A stretch of 64,000 nucleotides of DNA from positions 248,001 through 312,000 of the forward strand of contig NZ_CP090980.1 in assembly GCF_021513135.1 (NCBI RefSeq), read 5' to 3'. The position numbers were made by a program, and so were the translations under genes. Under the pieces are notes generated by a model. The model was not told the origin of the DNA and did no database searches. It saw only the letters and a program-made list of their open reading frames with translations. This DNA comes from Vibrio sp. SS-MA-C1-2. Lineage in GTDB: Bacteria > Pseudomonadota > Gammaproteobacteria > Enterobacterales > Vibrionaceae. Positions 1 through 8,247 of this stretch are shown here, piece after piece (the first letter of the stretch is position 1; every line of letters starts with the position of its first letter).

Positions 1-6
1 TGTAAA

Positions 7-30
7 ATAACTCATTAAAAAGTGAGTTAT
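7..30 (-). terminator. possible hairpin terminator downstream of pstS
   Basis: A 10-bp inverted repeat with one G-T pair closes a 4-base loop and is followed on the minus strand by four T. It lies about 150 bases past the pstS stop, beyond a short ERIC-like element, so its link to pstS is inferred. Confidence 0.35.
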
Positions 31-113
31 ACCTAAAGTAATTGGAGTTGCTAGTAGGCGGCAAGTGAATGAGCACAGCCAACAACCTAGCAACTTCAAG
101 TAAGACGGGTATA
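28..113 (+). repeat. ERIC-like element, short form
   Basis: Begins TATACC and ends GGGTATA, with GTTGCTAGTAGGCGGCAAG near the left end and CAACCTAGCAACTTCAAG near the right, matching the other copies here. It lacks the central block of about 42 bases found in full copies. ERIC elements are non-coding MITE-like repeats known from enterobacteria and vibrios. Confidence 0.8.
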
Positions 114-176
114 ATCACTTTAATATTAAAAACAGATATTAATTAAAGGGTTAAGTAGATTAGCCCATCTACTTGA

Positions 177-1217
177 TTATTTAGCTAATGCTATTGCATC
201 TGTCATCTTCTGCTTTAGGTTTTGAGGAACGGGGATATAACCCATTTTCTCAGCAGACGCTTGGCCTTCATTCAAAATATAGTTAACAAATTTTTGTAAC
301 TCAGCAGAAGATCCTTCTTTCAATGCTTCTTTACGTATCATCATCCAAGTAAATGTTGTGATTGGGTAAGCGTCTGCACCTTTAGGATCGGCAGCAAAAG
401 CGACTAGGTTTTCAGGCCAATTCACATTTGCCAAGGCAGCGGCTCCTGTTTTCGCATTAGGTGCAACAAAGTTTCCATCGACATTTTCTAACTGCGCCAT
501 TGGTTGGCGTGTAATCTGAGCATAACCATATTCGATATAGCCAATTGCGCCAAGTGTTTGCATAACGGTAGCTGCCACACCATCATTTCGTGGTGCACCT
601 ACAAAGTTAGATTGCTGTGGCCACTGCACTTTTTTACCGGTGCCAATCGTCTCTTTCCACTCCGGACTAACTGCGCTGAAGTGGTTAGTTAATGCAAACG
701 TAGAGCCTGAACCGTCGGAACGCGTGACCACTGTAATTGAGCGGTCTGGCAACTTCACATCAGGGTTTGATTTAGCGATAACAGGGTCATTCCATTTTGT
801 CACTTTGCCAGAGAAAATTTCGGTATAAGCATCACGGCTTAACTTTAAGTTTTGGACACCTTTTAAGTTATAAGAGAGAACAATCTCGCCTGCAGTAACG
901 GGAAGAAAAATCACACCACCCGGTACTTTCTGTTGCTCTTTTGTATTCATTGCTGCATCTGACACAGCAAAATCAACCACACCTGAAATCAAGTCACGTA
1001 CACCGGCACTTGAACCTTTAGATTGATAATCAATCTGAACATTATCTGTCTGCTGGCTATATCCTTTTGCCCATACCGACATAATTGGATAAATAAACGA
1101 AGAGCCTGAACCAACATATTTATTCGTATCAGCTATCGCCGATGATGTCATTAATGTGATTGATAAAACGGATGCCGTTACTGCAGTCTTAGTTATAGCT
1201 TTAGTTACACGAATGTT
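177..1217 (-). CDS. pstS: phosphate ABC transporter substrate-binding protein PstS
   Basis: Periplasmic phosphate-binding protein that delivers phosphate to the PstCAB permease. The N-terminus has a signal peptide ending SSAIA before Asp31. The body shows family motifs: GSGSSFIYPI, the phosphate-contacting SKGSSAGV, FAVSDAAM and TRSDGSGSTF. I chose the ATG at 1217 (346 aa) because AAGGAA sits nine bases upstream; an ATG at 1250 has no clear ribosome site. No pstCAB or phoU lies beside it, so it is an orphan copy or the rest lies outside the window. PHO-box-like repeats upstream suggest PhoB control. Family call is firm; the start is fairly sure. Confidence 0.93.
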   Translation of the reverse strand, partial: NIRVTKAITKTAVTASVLSITLMTSSAIADTNKYVGSGSSFIYPIMSVWAKGYSQQTDNVQIDYQSKGSSAGVRDLISGVVDFAVSDAAMNTKEQQKVPGGVIFLPVTAGEIVLSYNLKGVQNLKLSRDAYTEIFSGKVTKWNDPVIAKSNPDVKLPDRSITVVTRSDGSGSTFALTNHFSAVSPEWKETIGTGKKVQWPQQSNFVGAPRNDGVAATVMQTLGAIGYIEYGYAQITRQPMAQLENVDGNFVAPNAKTGAAALANVNWPENLVAFAADPKGADAYPITTFTWMMIRKEALKEGSSAELQKFVNYILNEGQASAEKMGYIPVPQNLKQKMTDAIALAK

Positions 1218-1298
1218 CATCTGAAATATTCCTTGTTCGCATTTTTTCAAATACTTACACTATTTTTAATATGAAATTTTAATTATCGATAGCTTAAA

Positions 1299-1418
1299 AT
1301 GTGACAGTTAAATATATATAAGATAACGAATTAATTTTATCAGTTAAGGACTCCCCTCAATTGATGAAGCCAGTTTAACGACACTATATGACAGTTATAT
1401 TTCGTGAATATGAAAGTT
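1299..1418 (-). promoter_or_regulatory. PHO-box-like array upstream of pstS
   Basis: Read on the minus strand, three consecutive 11-base units at 1386-1418 each end in ATAT, and two of them contain CTTTCAT and CTGTCAT. A further CTGTCAC lies at 1301-1307. Known PHO boxes are 11-base direct repeats of CTGTCAT plus an AT-rich tetramer, bound by PhoB. The 11-base period is visible; PhoB binding is inferred. Confidence 0.5.
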
Positions 1419-1496
1419 ACATTTCATTAATGTGAATAAAATATGACGAATAAATGACAATAAAAGTGGAAAAGATAAAAGATAAAGGAAACAAAT

Positions 1497-1626
1497 ATAT
1501 CGAGTATATTTGGCATTGTTAGTAGCCGAAAGCGAGTGAGCTCGCCTTTTGAAAAGGTGTTCTAGATGATTAGATAGAACGAACGACGCCAACAACCTAG
1601 CAGCTCAAGTATGAAGGAGGGATATA
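1497..1626 (+). repeat. degenerate ERIC-like element
   Basis: A diverged copy: the right end CCAACAACCTAGCAGC is well conserved, the centre is altered and the left end is barely recognisable. It lies between pstS and ndh. An open frame on the opposite strand through it is a by-product of the repeat. Confidence 0.6.
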
Positions 1627-1640
1627 ACAAAATGGTAGGC

Positions 1641-1690
1641 AAAAAAAACCAGTTTAATTTAACGAATTACCGTTAAAAATAAACTGGTTA
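1641..1690 (-). terminator. rho-independent terminator of ndh
   Basis: On the minus strand the stem AACCAGTTTA pairs with TAAACTGGTT and is followed by a run of eight T, starting about 60 bases after the ndh stop. Confidence 0.75.
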
Positions 1691-1752
1691 ATCAATTCAC
1701 ATCTCAGAAAATTGGCCTGAGATATCAATATTTAGATTCAAATTATGACAAA

Positions 1753-3042
1753 TTAGTGAAGCTTCAAAGACGGACGCAACATACGGTTAATTCGTCCAAC
1801 TAACATAATTAATCCGGTTTTCACCACACCATGCAAAGCAATTTGATGCATGCGATAGAGTGAAATATAGACCAATCGAGCAATTTTGCCTTCAACAAGC
1901 ATTGAACCTTTCGTTAAGTTGCCCATTAAGCTTCCCACCGTAGAGAACTGACTTAATGAAACTAAAGAACCATGGTCACTATAAATATACGGCTTCATTT
2001 CACGACCGGTTGTTTTATAAACAATATTTTTAAAACAGAGACTTGCCATTTGATGTGCTGCTTGAGCTCTTGGCGGTACTTTTGAGCCATCGGGTTGAAT
2101 GCAGCTCGCACAATCACCAATAACAAAGATATCATCATCAAGCGTCGTTTGTAGGGTCTCTTTAACCACCAGCTGGTTTTGATTATTGGTCTCTAATCCT
2201 GCGATATCTTTTAAGAAGTCAGGCGCTTTAACTCCCGCAGCCCAAACCATAATCGTCGCTTTAATTAGTTCACCCTCTTTCGTCATCAAACCTTCAGGCG
2301 TCGCTTCAGTAATCATCGTATTACAATGAACCTTAACCCCAAGTTTTAATAACTCTTGATGAGCCTGACCAGAAATACGTGCCGGCAATGCAGGAAGAAT
2401 ACGCTCTCCGGCTTCAATTAAATTGACATTTAACTTGCTGCTATCTAAATCAGAGAAACCATAATTATGTAGCGCTTTAATCGCATTATGAAGTTCTGCA
2501 GAAAGCTCAACACCCGTTGCACCACCACCAACAATAGCGATATCAACCGTGCCGTTACCTTCTTTGGCATTTAACTTCAAGAATTCATTATTCATTTCAC
2601 TGCGGAACTGATGAGCTTGTTCAGGGCTATCGAGAAGAATACAGTTGTCTTTAACACCCGGAGTGCGGAAATCATTAGAAACAGAACCAATTGCCATCAC
2701 CAAAATATCATACGGTAATTCACGCTCAGCCACTAATAACTCTTTATTTTCACCATAAATAGGAGCAAGAGTGATCTGTTTATTCTCACGATCAATATCA
2801 GAGAGACTACCTAATTGAAAATCAAAGTGATGGTTATGGCCATGAGCACGATAGCTGATAGCATCGACACCTGCATCCATAGAACCGGTAGCAACCTCAT
2901 GCAATAAAGGTTTCCATAAGTGGCTAGACTTACGATCGACAAGGGTAACATGCGCTCGACCTTTACGGCTCAAGGTGTTTCCTAGTTTAGTGGCTAACTC
3001 TAAACCACCAGCGCCTCCACCAACGACAATAATACGGTTCAT
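1753..3042 (-). CDS. ndh: type II NADH dehydrogenase (NADH:quinone oxidoreductase)
   Basis: Membrane-associated, non-proton-pumping flavoprotein that passes electrons from NADH to quinone. At 429 aa it is close to the E. coli length. The FAD-binding GGGAGG is at residues 8-13 and the NADH-binding VGGGATGVE near residue 170; a conserved FVIGDCAS motif lies further on, and the C-terminus carries the basic amphipathic region typical of membrane anchoring. GAGGAA precedes the ATG. It ends the hinT-ycfL-lpoB-ycfP-ndh run, as in E. coli, and has its own terminator. Confidence 0.95.
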   Translation of the reverse strand: MNRIIVVGGGAGGLELATKLGNTLSRKGRAHVTLVDRKSSHLWKPLLHEVATGSMDAGVDAISYRAHGHNHHFDFQLGSLSDIDRENKQITLAPIYGENKELLVAERELPYDILVMAIGSVSNDFRTPGVKDNCILLDSPEQAHQFRSEMNNEFLKLNAKEGNGTVDIAIVGGGATGVELSAELHNAIKALHNYGFSDLDSSKLNVNLIEAGERILPALPARISGQAHQELLKLGVKVHCNTMITEATPEGLMTKEGELIKATIMVWAAGVKAPDFLKDIAGLETNNQNQLVVKETLQTTLDDDIFVIGDCASCIQPDGSKVPPRAQAAHQMASLCFKNIVYKTTGREMKPYIYSDHGSLVSLSQFSTVGSLMGNLTKGSMLVEGKIARLVYISLYRMHQIALHGVVKTGLIMLVGRINRMLRPSLKLH

Positions 3043-3277
3043 TTCAATTCCTCACTTAAGACTATTTTTTATCAACTTTCTTCAAATTTACTGGCTAAAA
3101 AACGGAAATAACTACGCGGTATTCACCAATAAATCGATAAAAAAAATCAATAAAAAATAGCAATATTTTTGAAGCATTATACTGGGGAAAAAGGAGTAAT
3201 CAAGTAGAGAAAAGAAATAGTTCCTATTTAGATTTTTAATATTTTAACTTTAACTTTAGCCTCAACAATGCAATACC

Positions 3278-3308
3278 AATAAAGAGATAATTTTACTATC
3301 TCTTTATT
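3278..3308. repeat. perfect 12-bp inverted repeat after ycfP
   Basis: AATAAAGAGATA at 3278-3289 pairs perfectly with 3297-3308 across a 7-base loop. No T run follows on either strand, so it may be an mRNA 3' hairpin for ycfP rather than a classic terminator. Apart from it, the 312-base gap 3043-3354 is AT-rich and shows nothing else. Confidence 0.5.
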
Positions 3309-3354
3309 GATTGATATAATTAAAAGTGATATTAAATCAATACCTTAATATCTG

Positions 3355-3894
3355 TTACTTAGCTTTAAATTTTTTAATTGTTTGCAGGTGTGGAGAGATA
3401 TTTTTAAATTTATGGCTATCTTTTTCATCCCAAACAATTGAATAATAGGGTGATAACAGAGTTTCTGTCTCACTATTATCTAACACCTGATCTTCTCTTG
3501 TTAAGAAGCAGATACAATTGTCTTTATTCTTTTCTCTGAATTTATCAACACATTTATTTCCAATGTCAGCATATTCTTCAGGCCTATCTATACGCCCTTC
3601 CATGTTACGCTGAGGATAAAGATTAGGATTAAAAATCACTTGCTTTATCTGACAAAGAAATCCAATCCGCTCTGCCCAATAACCACCTAAACCAACGCCA
3701 CAAATTAATGGATTTTTATCTTGAGATTCACTCACCAGTTTATGAACTTCTTTCAGTAGAAACTGCATATCATGTTTAGGATGAAGAGTACTATAGTTAA
3801 TAAACCTAACATCAGGATCGATGAACTGGAGTTGCAACACCTTTTCATGGTTGCCGGGGCTTGAACTATCAAATCCATGTAAATAAATAATCAT
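3355..3894 (-). CDS. ycfP: YcfP/YqiA-family alpha/beta-fold protein
   Basis: Alpha/beta-hydrolase-like protein of unknown biological role. It has the N-terminal YLHGFDSS and, near the middle, [13 protein letters not shown]. In that elbow Gly takes the place of the nucleophile Ser found in YqiA, as in E. coli YcfP, so hydrolase activity is doubtful. [11 protein letters not shown] and [11 protein letters not shown] near the end are family-conserved. Two ATGs are adjacent; the second (3894) matches the usual MIIYLHG start and has better spacing to AAGGAT. In E. coli thiK and nagZ lie between lpoB and ycfP; here an ERIC-like element fills that place. Confidence 0.88.
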   Translation of the reverse strand: MIIYLHGFDSSSPGNHEKVLQLQFIDPDVRFINYSTLHPKHDMQFLLKEVHKLVSESQDKNPLICGVGLGGYWAERIGFLCQIKQVIFNPNLYPQRNMEGRIDRPEEYADIGNKCVDKFREKNKDNCICFLTREDQVLDNSETETLLSPYYSIVWDEKDSHKFKNISPHLQTIKKFKAK

Positions 3895-4041
3895 CATCTT
3901 ATCCTTTTTAATAATAAAAATGCTTTGCTCAATAATTAGCTTAACCTTATAAAATATAGTGTATTTCCATAAGATCTACTATGAGAAACCTATTATCTAC
4001 TTAGTGATTCGTGATCTTTCTCTACTTTATTACTTTTCTAC

Positions 4042-4170
4042 TATAGCCAAAAAATTGGAGTGGCTAGTCGGCAGCAAGTGAATGAGGCCCCATGAGTATA
4101 GGTGTACTCTATGATTGGGGCGAATGAATATTGCCTACAACCTAGCAACTTCAAGTAAGAAGGGAATATA
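4042..4170 (+). repeat. ERIC-like element, full length
   Basis: Full-length copy with the central palindromic part (GGCCCCATGAG ... TGATTGGGGCGAATGA) and the right end CCTAGCAACTTCAAG; the left terminus is partly eroded. It lies between ycfP and lpoB. Confidence 0.8.
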
Positions 4171-4180
4171 AACCTATTTT

Positions 4181-4774
4181 TTATTGTGGATTAATGAACG
4201 AATTTTCTCCCTGCCAAATCAACACCCCAGAATTAATATTGACCATTTTTAACCTAAGTTTATAGATTTTTAATTGACCTAAGCTACTATTTCTAACGGA
4301 TAAGACATCGCCATCAAGCATGATCTCAGCACCAATCATTCGACTAAAACGCACGGCAGAACGTTTATCAACCAGTTGATCATCCGAATCAAGTTCTAAT
4401 TGCTCTCTTGCTTCAGAAATATGATCTGACTCGACAAAACGAAATAATCTAGAATCAAGTAGCTCTGAAGCCAATCGTTCCTCAATAAGATCTATATCGA
4501 CATAGTCATTAGTGCGATTTCTTAACGGTTTAATAAATATGACTGGGCGGTGTGCCGTTGTCACTTGAGCAACCTCGCCAGACTCAACTATCTGATGCAC
4601 TAAGTGGCGTGTCGCAGGTTCTAACTCTTCGATTTTCGGTTGTGGACTTTGTTCAGTTTTAACGATCGAATGATGATCATTATACCCTTGAGTCCCCGAA
4701 TGCTTCTGTGAAGTATTTTGGTTTGTACAACCAACTAATAACAACAGAGAGAGGCTAATGAATAAATTTTTCAT
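4181..4774 (-). CDS. lpoB: penicillin-binding protein activator LpoB
   Basis: Outer-membrane lipoprotein that in E. coli reaches through peptidoglycan to activate the synthase PBP1B. The lipobox LVGC places the lipidated cysteine at residue 16. A disordered Q/S-rich linker follows, then the globular domain with FIKPLRNRTNDYVDIDL and a C-terminal half ending in VLIWQGENSF. It is 197 aa and starts one base after ycfL stops, so the two are probably cotranscribed and coupled. Some vibrios use a different activator (CsiV, also encoded in this window at 27110). Confidence 0.88.
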   Translation of the reverse strand: MKNLFISLSLLLLVGCTNQNTSQKHSGTQGYNDHHSIVKTEQSPQPKIEELEPATRHLVHQIVESGEVAQVTTAHRPVIFIKPLRNRTNDYVDIDLIEERLASELLDSRLFRFVESDHISEAREQLELDSDDQLVDKRSAVRFSRMIGAEIMLDGDVLSVRNSSLGQLKIYKLRLKMVNINSGVLIWQGENSFINPQ

Positions 4775-4775
4775 T

Positions 4776-5219
4776 CTAGTGTCCTTGCACCTTTATTGAT
4801 GAATCATCGGAATTTAGATCATTAGAAAGAGGAGATCCACTCGTCGATGCATGACGTAAGTAAATACGAAAGCTTGTCACTTGTTTAGGGGAGATGTCAG
4901 AAATGGTCACGGTTTCTTTTGGTTCAAGCGTCACGGTTTGCCAAACTGTTCCCACAGCATGCACTTCTAAACCTTGATCATCATACCAATAAAAACGATA
5001 AGCGACTCTTTCTGCCTTAGTATCTAGATTGGTGAAAGGGATCGTGATTTGTAACTGCTGATCCTTATGATCACGAGAAATGGTTCCCCATTTTAAAGTC
5101 GAACCGAGATCAGCATCAGCAATGACAACTTCATGTTCACTTTGAGTTAATGTAAGATTTTGTTCACTTGATGAGCAAGCTGTCAGTAACAAAATTAAAG
5201 AGAATAATAGTATTCGCAC
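4776..5219 (-). CDS. ycfL: YcfL family lipoprotein (DUF1425)
   Basis: Small predicted lipoprotein of unknown function: lipobox LTAC with Cys15, followed by a beta-rich domain with YRFYWYDDQGLEV and a GTVWQTVTL segment. At 147 aa it is slightly longer than E. coli YcfL. The location between hinT and lpoB matches enterobacteria and supports the assignment. Confidence 0.8.
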   Translation of the reverse strand: MRILLFSLILLLTACSSSEQNLTLTQSEHEVVIADADLGSTLKWGTISRDHKDQQLQITIPFTNLDTKAERVAYRFYWYDDQGLEVHAVGTVWQTVTLEPKETVTISDISPKQVTSFRIYLRHASTSGSPLSNDLNSDDSSIKVQGH

Positions 5220-5429
5220 ATCTCATTCCTTAATATTTATACGCTTCTTTCCTTGAGTATAGACTCTTCTTACTTGAAGTTTCAGTTGCGTGGTGGTGTT
5301 CCTATTTCAACTCTCGTGTCAGATGAAATTAATCGGTACTCTTGTTAAAAAACGCTAACGTAAAATACAAACATTATCTTACCGATATATAAATTTAATT
5401 AGCCACTTCAAGTAAGAGAGTAATAAAGT

Positions 5430-5780
5430 CTAATTAGCAAGCATTTTGCCTAACGGTTTGCCCCCCACTAAATGCATATGAATATGGTAAACCTCTTGTC
5501 CACCATGCTGATTGCAATTCATAATCAGACGATAACCATCTTCTGAAATTCCCTCTTCCTGAGCCAATTTTTTTGCAACAGTAAACATTCTACCCATCGC
5601 TAATTCATCTTCCACTTCAATATCATTGACGGTAGGAATCAATTTGTTTGGGATAATCAAAATATGGGTTGGAGCTTGAGGAGTAATATCGCGAAAGGCC
5701 GTGACCAGTTCATCTTGATACACAATATCTGACGGTATTTCACGACGAATAATTTTACTAAAAATAGTCTCTTCACTCAT
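5430..5780 (-). CDS. hinT: HIT-family purine nucleoside phosphoramidase HinT
   Basis: Cytoplasmic histidine-triad hydrolase of adenosine 5'-phosphoramidates. The catalytic H-x-H-x-H triad is at residues 99-103 (YHIHMHL) in a 116-aa protein, the usual length. An in-frame extension reaches 5900, but the ATG at 5780 has GGAG six bases upstream and gives the conserved [10 protein letters not shown] start, so I chose it. First gene of the hinT-ycfL-lpoB group; 210 bases with partial ERIC-like remnants separate it from ycfL. Confidence 0.93.
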   Translation of the reverse strand: MSEETIFSKIIRREIPSDIVYQDELVTAFRDITPQAPTHILIIPNKLIPTVNDIEVEDELAMGRMFTVAKKLAQEEGISEDGYRLIMNCNQHGGQEVYHIHMHLVGGKPLGKMLAN

Positions 5781-5908
5781 GATTTTCTCCAAAGGTTTGA
5801 TTTTAACAGTTAAATTCTTACTTACGTCATTTAGCTTAACAGAAAACGACGACTTTATTGTCATTAATACAAGAACTTTAAGTAAGAAGCAGAGAAGCAT
5901 TCATATGG

Positions 5909-6445
5909 TTAAAGCAGCTCTTCAACCACTTTTTTCAATAAGAAAGTTTCACGTTCAATCGACATTCCTTTCTTATCACTATGTTTGATAATCTCTTGAT
6001 TATGCTTAATCGCTTGATAAATATTGATCCAAACTGGTTTCATCCCGTTGCCTAGTTCGTAATCTTCATAACTGGTCTCCCCCAAGTTATCTCCAATTCG
6101 ACAAACATAACAATAAGAGAGCATATGAATGGTATCAAAATCAGGCTTATGCCAAGGGCGATACTCTTCATAGATACCAAAATCATCTATAATTTCAATA
6201 TCATTTGCTCCCGTCTCTTCAGCTAACTCACGTAAAAGACCATCCGCCACATTTTCGCCTTGATCAACACCGCCACCAGGTAAAGTGTAATCATCGTAAC
6301 GTGCTGTATAAAGCAAAAGAATGTCATCACCTTTCAAAACGATTGCACGAGAAGCATGCCGAGTAAACATATCTCCTTTATTATTAAGTACATCTTGGTG
6401 TGTTGCTGTCATCAGGTGACGCATAACTGGAATATTCTGAGGCAT
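5909..6445 (-). CDS. NUDIX hydrolase
   Basis: 178-aa pyrophosphohydrolase with a complete Nudix box from Gly58 to Ala80 (pattern G-x5-E-x7-RELAEETG), which binds the divalent metal and cleaves nucleoside diphosphates linked to another group. The substrate cannot be read from the sequence; the C-terminal part has no specificity motif that I know. It ends 128 bases before the hinT start, on the same strand. Confidence 0.85.
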   Translation of the reverse strand: MPQNIPVMRHLMTATHQDVLNNKGDMFTRHASRAIVLKGDDILLLYTARYDDYTLPGGGVDQGENVADGLLRELAEETGANDIEIIDDFGIYEEYRPWHKPDFDTIHMLSYCYVCRIGDNLGETSYEDYELGNGMKPVWINIYQAIKHNQEIIKHSDKKGMSIERETFLLKKVVEELL

Positions 6446-6528
6446 AATTTGTAAAAATTCGTTATCTAATTAAAAAACTAATATTATCTTTATTTATATC
6501 GATTTACATTAAATGATTACACGTTAAA

Positions 6529-6758
6529 TCAAAATTCCAACTTTAATGGCTTTATTAATGACTCTAACCCCTCGATTTTTAAACTCAACGTGATTTCCAT
6601 CAATAAACCTAACTCCCCTTCTGGAAACCCTTTTTTTGGAACCACAATAGATAGGCTTCAGGTAAATCAACTAAAGCTAATCCACTATATTTTCCAAAAG
6701 GCATTTTAGTTCTCGCTATTTTAATAAGATGTTGCTTATCCAGCATGTCATTATCCAT
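6529..6758 (-). pseudogene. DUF3820-type small protein, one frameshift
   Basis: Reading the minus strand from ATG 6758 gives MPFGKYSG, LVDLPEAYLLWFQKKGF. After a one-base shift it continues PEGELGLLMEITLSL and GLESLIKPLKLEF to a stop at 6529-6531. Together this is the DUF3820 pattern (FGKYKG ... LPEPYL-WF-KKGFP-GELG), 76 aa if restored. The break is inside a run of seven A (eight expected), as in other broken genes here. GAGG precedes the ATG. Function unknown. Confidence 0.75.
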
Positions 6759-7120
6759 ATAAACCCTCGATATTTAACAAAAATTCAAATTTAAATCATA
6801 AAAATAAACTTTCAAAGTGAATTAAATTAACCCAATTAATTAAATAAATATTCATTATATCTAATATAGAAAATTTATTTTTTGATATATACTCATTAAA
6901 CTTAATATTTTATTAAGTTATTGTTTTAACTGACAATAAAAACTTAACCCATTGAATACAAAGGACTTTTAAACACGGTTTATTATATAAATTAATGAGT
7001 TTAAATTTCAATGTCTTATAAAAAATCCTGTATCTACCTCTCATTTATTTTAAATAATCATCTTAAACATATCACTTCCGGAGTATAATCGCTTCGTTGT
7101 TTACTTTTACTACTATTGAG
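6759..7120. other. AT-rich gene-free stretch
   Basis: About 360 bases of very AT-rich sequence between two divergent small genes. I see no convincing operator or hairpin. It must hold the promoters of both neighbours and could suit silencing by an H-NS-type protein, which is inference. Confidence 0.4.
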
Positions 7121-7420
7121 ATGAAAATGAATATTCTAGCACTACACACGGACGTAACTGATCAGATGAAGTCACAACTCCATGATTTACATCACATAAT
7201 ATCTGTTAATGATAATATTTCTTTATTTGATATCAGTTTAAAAAATAGTATTGAAAATAATACTTATGATTTTGAAGTTGACACCATCATTAACGAAAAT
7301 TCTGTTTACTTAGATATTAAAGATGTCAATTTTGAACATGGTCTTGATATTGTTTTAAGTGAAATTAATTATGAGATTTCACTATTAAATGAATCTTCAC
7401 CTGCTGAGTTATGTTGCTAA
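7121..7420 (+). CDS. small acidic hypothetical protein
   Basis: About 99 aa from MKMNILALHTDV, ending SSPAELCC. It is acidic, has no signal peptide or membrane segment, and carries two adjacent C-terminal cysteines. I do not recognise the family. The frame is open upstream to 7097 but the leader is unlike a protein start; GAG just before 7121 weakly supports that ATG, and 7127 is possible. The terminator 22 bases downstream supports a real transcript. Its AT content is higher than that of its neighbours. Confidence 0.5.
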   Translation: MKMNILALHTDVTDQMKSQLHDLHHIISVNDNISLFDISLKNSIENNTYDFEVDTIINENSVYLDIKDVNFEHGLDIVLSEINYEISLLNESSPAELCC

Positions 7421-7441
7421 TTTAAAAGTAATTAACTCTTG

Positions 7442-7491
7442 AACCATAAGAATTTATGATGACCAATTAATCATTTATTCTTGTGGTTTTT
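7442..7491 (+). terminator. rho-independent terminator
   Basis: AACCATAAGAA at 7442-7452 pairs with TTCTTGTGGTT at 7478-7488 with one wobble, followed by a T run, just after the small hypothetical gene. Confidence 0.65.
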
Positions 7492-7622
7492 ATTTATATC
7501 CCCTATCAATATTTTAATCCCTTCTTTTCTCATGTTTTAACCACCAAATTCAAGTAAATTCTAGAAGATCACGTATACTAATGATTGGTTAAAAAAATCC
7601 TCTTAATTGATTAAGGAAGAAC

Positions 7623-8099
7623 ATGAACAAAAAAATAGTCTTAGGCGCAAGTTTGCTCATCTCCGCATTAACATTAACGGGTTGTTCTGACAATGAGGTT
7701 GGTGATGTCTCTCTTGGTATGTTTACGTTAAAAGACATTAAAATCACCTCATTACAAGATGATGTTGTCACCGGTGTGACTTGTCATATTGCCTCAATTG
7801 AAGCAAATTTAAGCCTTTCCGATCCCAGTGATAGCTCAATTTCTTGTCGTCAGACCGGTGATATTACACCAGATATGATTGCAGAAATTGATAAAAGTGC
7901 TTCTGGCGAAGTCGTCTTTAAGAAATCTAAAAGCATTTTCTTTAAATCGATGAAAGTTCGCCGTATCTACGATCCAAAGAATCAGACGCTTCTTTATCTT
8001 TCATACACAACTAAAGAGACAGAAGGTAGCTTTAAACATAGTTTGTCTACAGTACCATTGTGGGGCACTCATGCATACCAACAACAACCTGAAAAATAA
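7623..8099 (+). CDS. creA: CreA family protein
   Basis: 158-aa exported protein related to E. coli CreA, whose molecular role is unknown. The N-terminus has a signal sequence with an LTGC lipobox (Cys21), suggesting a lipoprotein. Family motifs are GVTCHI, ISCRQTGDI, GEVVFKKSKSIFFKS and the C-terminal LSTVPLWG; the two cysteines around residues 55-80 are conserved in CreA. AAGGAAGA precedes the ATG. A bidirectional terminator follows. Confidence 0.85.
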   Translation: MNKKIVLGASLLISALTLTGCSDNEVGDVSLGMFTLKDIKITSLQDDVVTGVTCHIASIEANLSLSDPSDSSISCRQTGDITPDMIAEIDKSASGEVVFKKSKSIFFKSMKVRRIYDPKNQTLLYLSYTTKETEGSFKHSLSTVPLWGTHAYQQQPEK

Positions 8100-8177
8100 C
8101 CACTAAAACTGCTCCCCAACAAGCTATTGCCCAAAAGTTACTCCTAAAACGTATAAATTGGGTAATCAGATAGCAAA

Positions 8178-8227
8178 AAGCCGAGTATTTAAATTAATTA
8201 TTAAATACTCGGCTTTAAATTTTTTCA
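8178..8227. terminator. bidirectional terminator between creA and a DEAD-box gene
   Basis: A perfect 16-bp stem (AAAGCCGAGTATTTAA and its complement) with T runs leaving on both strands. It serves the convergent creA and helicase genes. Confidence 0.85.
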
Positions 8228-8247
8228 AAATTTACAATGTAAATCTA

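Noticed and set aside
5260-5424. Two right-end ERIC fragments in inverted orientation (near 5262-5285 and 5400-5424) between ycfL and hinT
   Set aside because: Matches are only about 15-20 bases each and the interior is unrelated, so a remnant element is possible but not listed.
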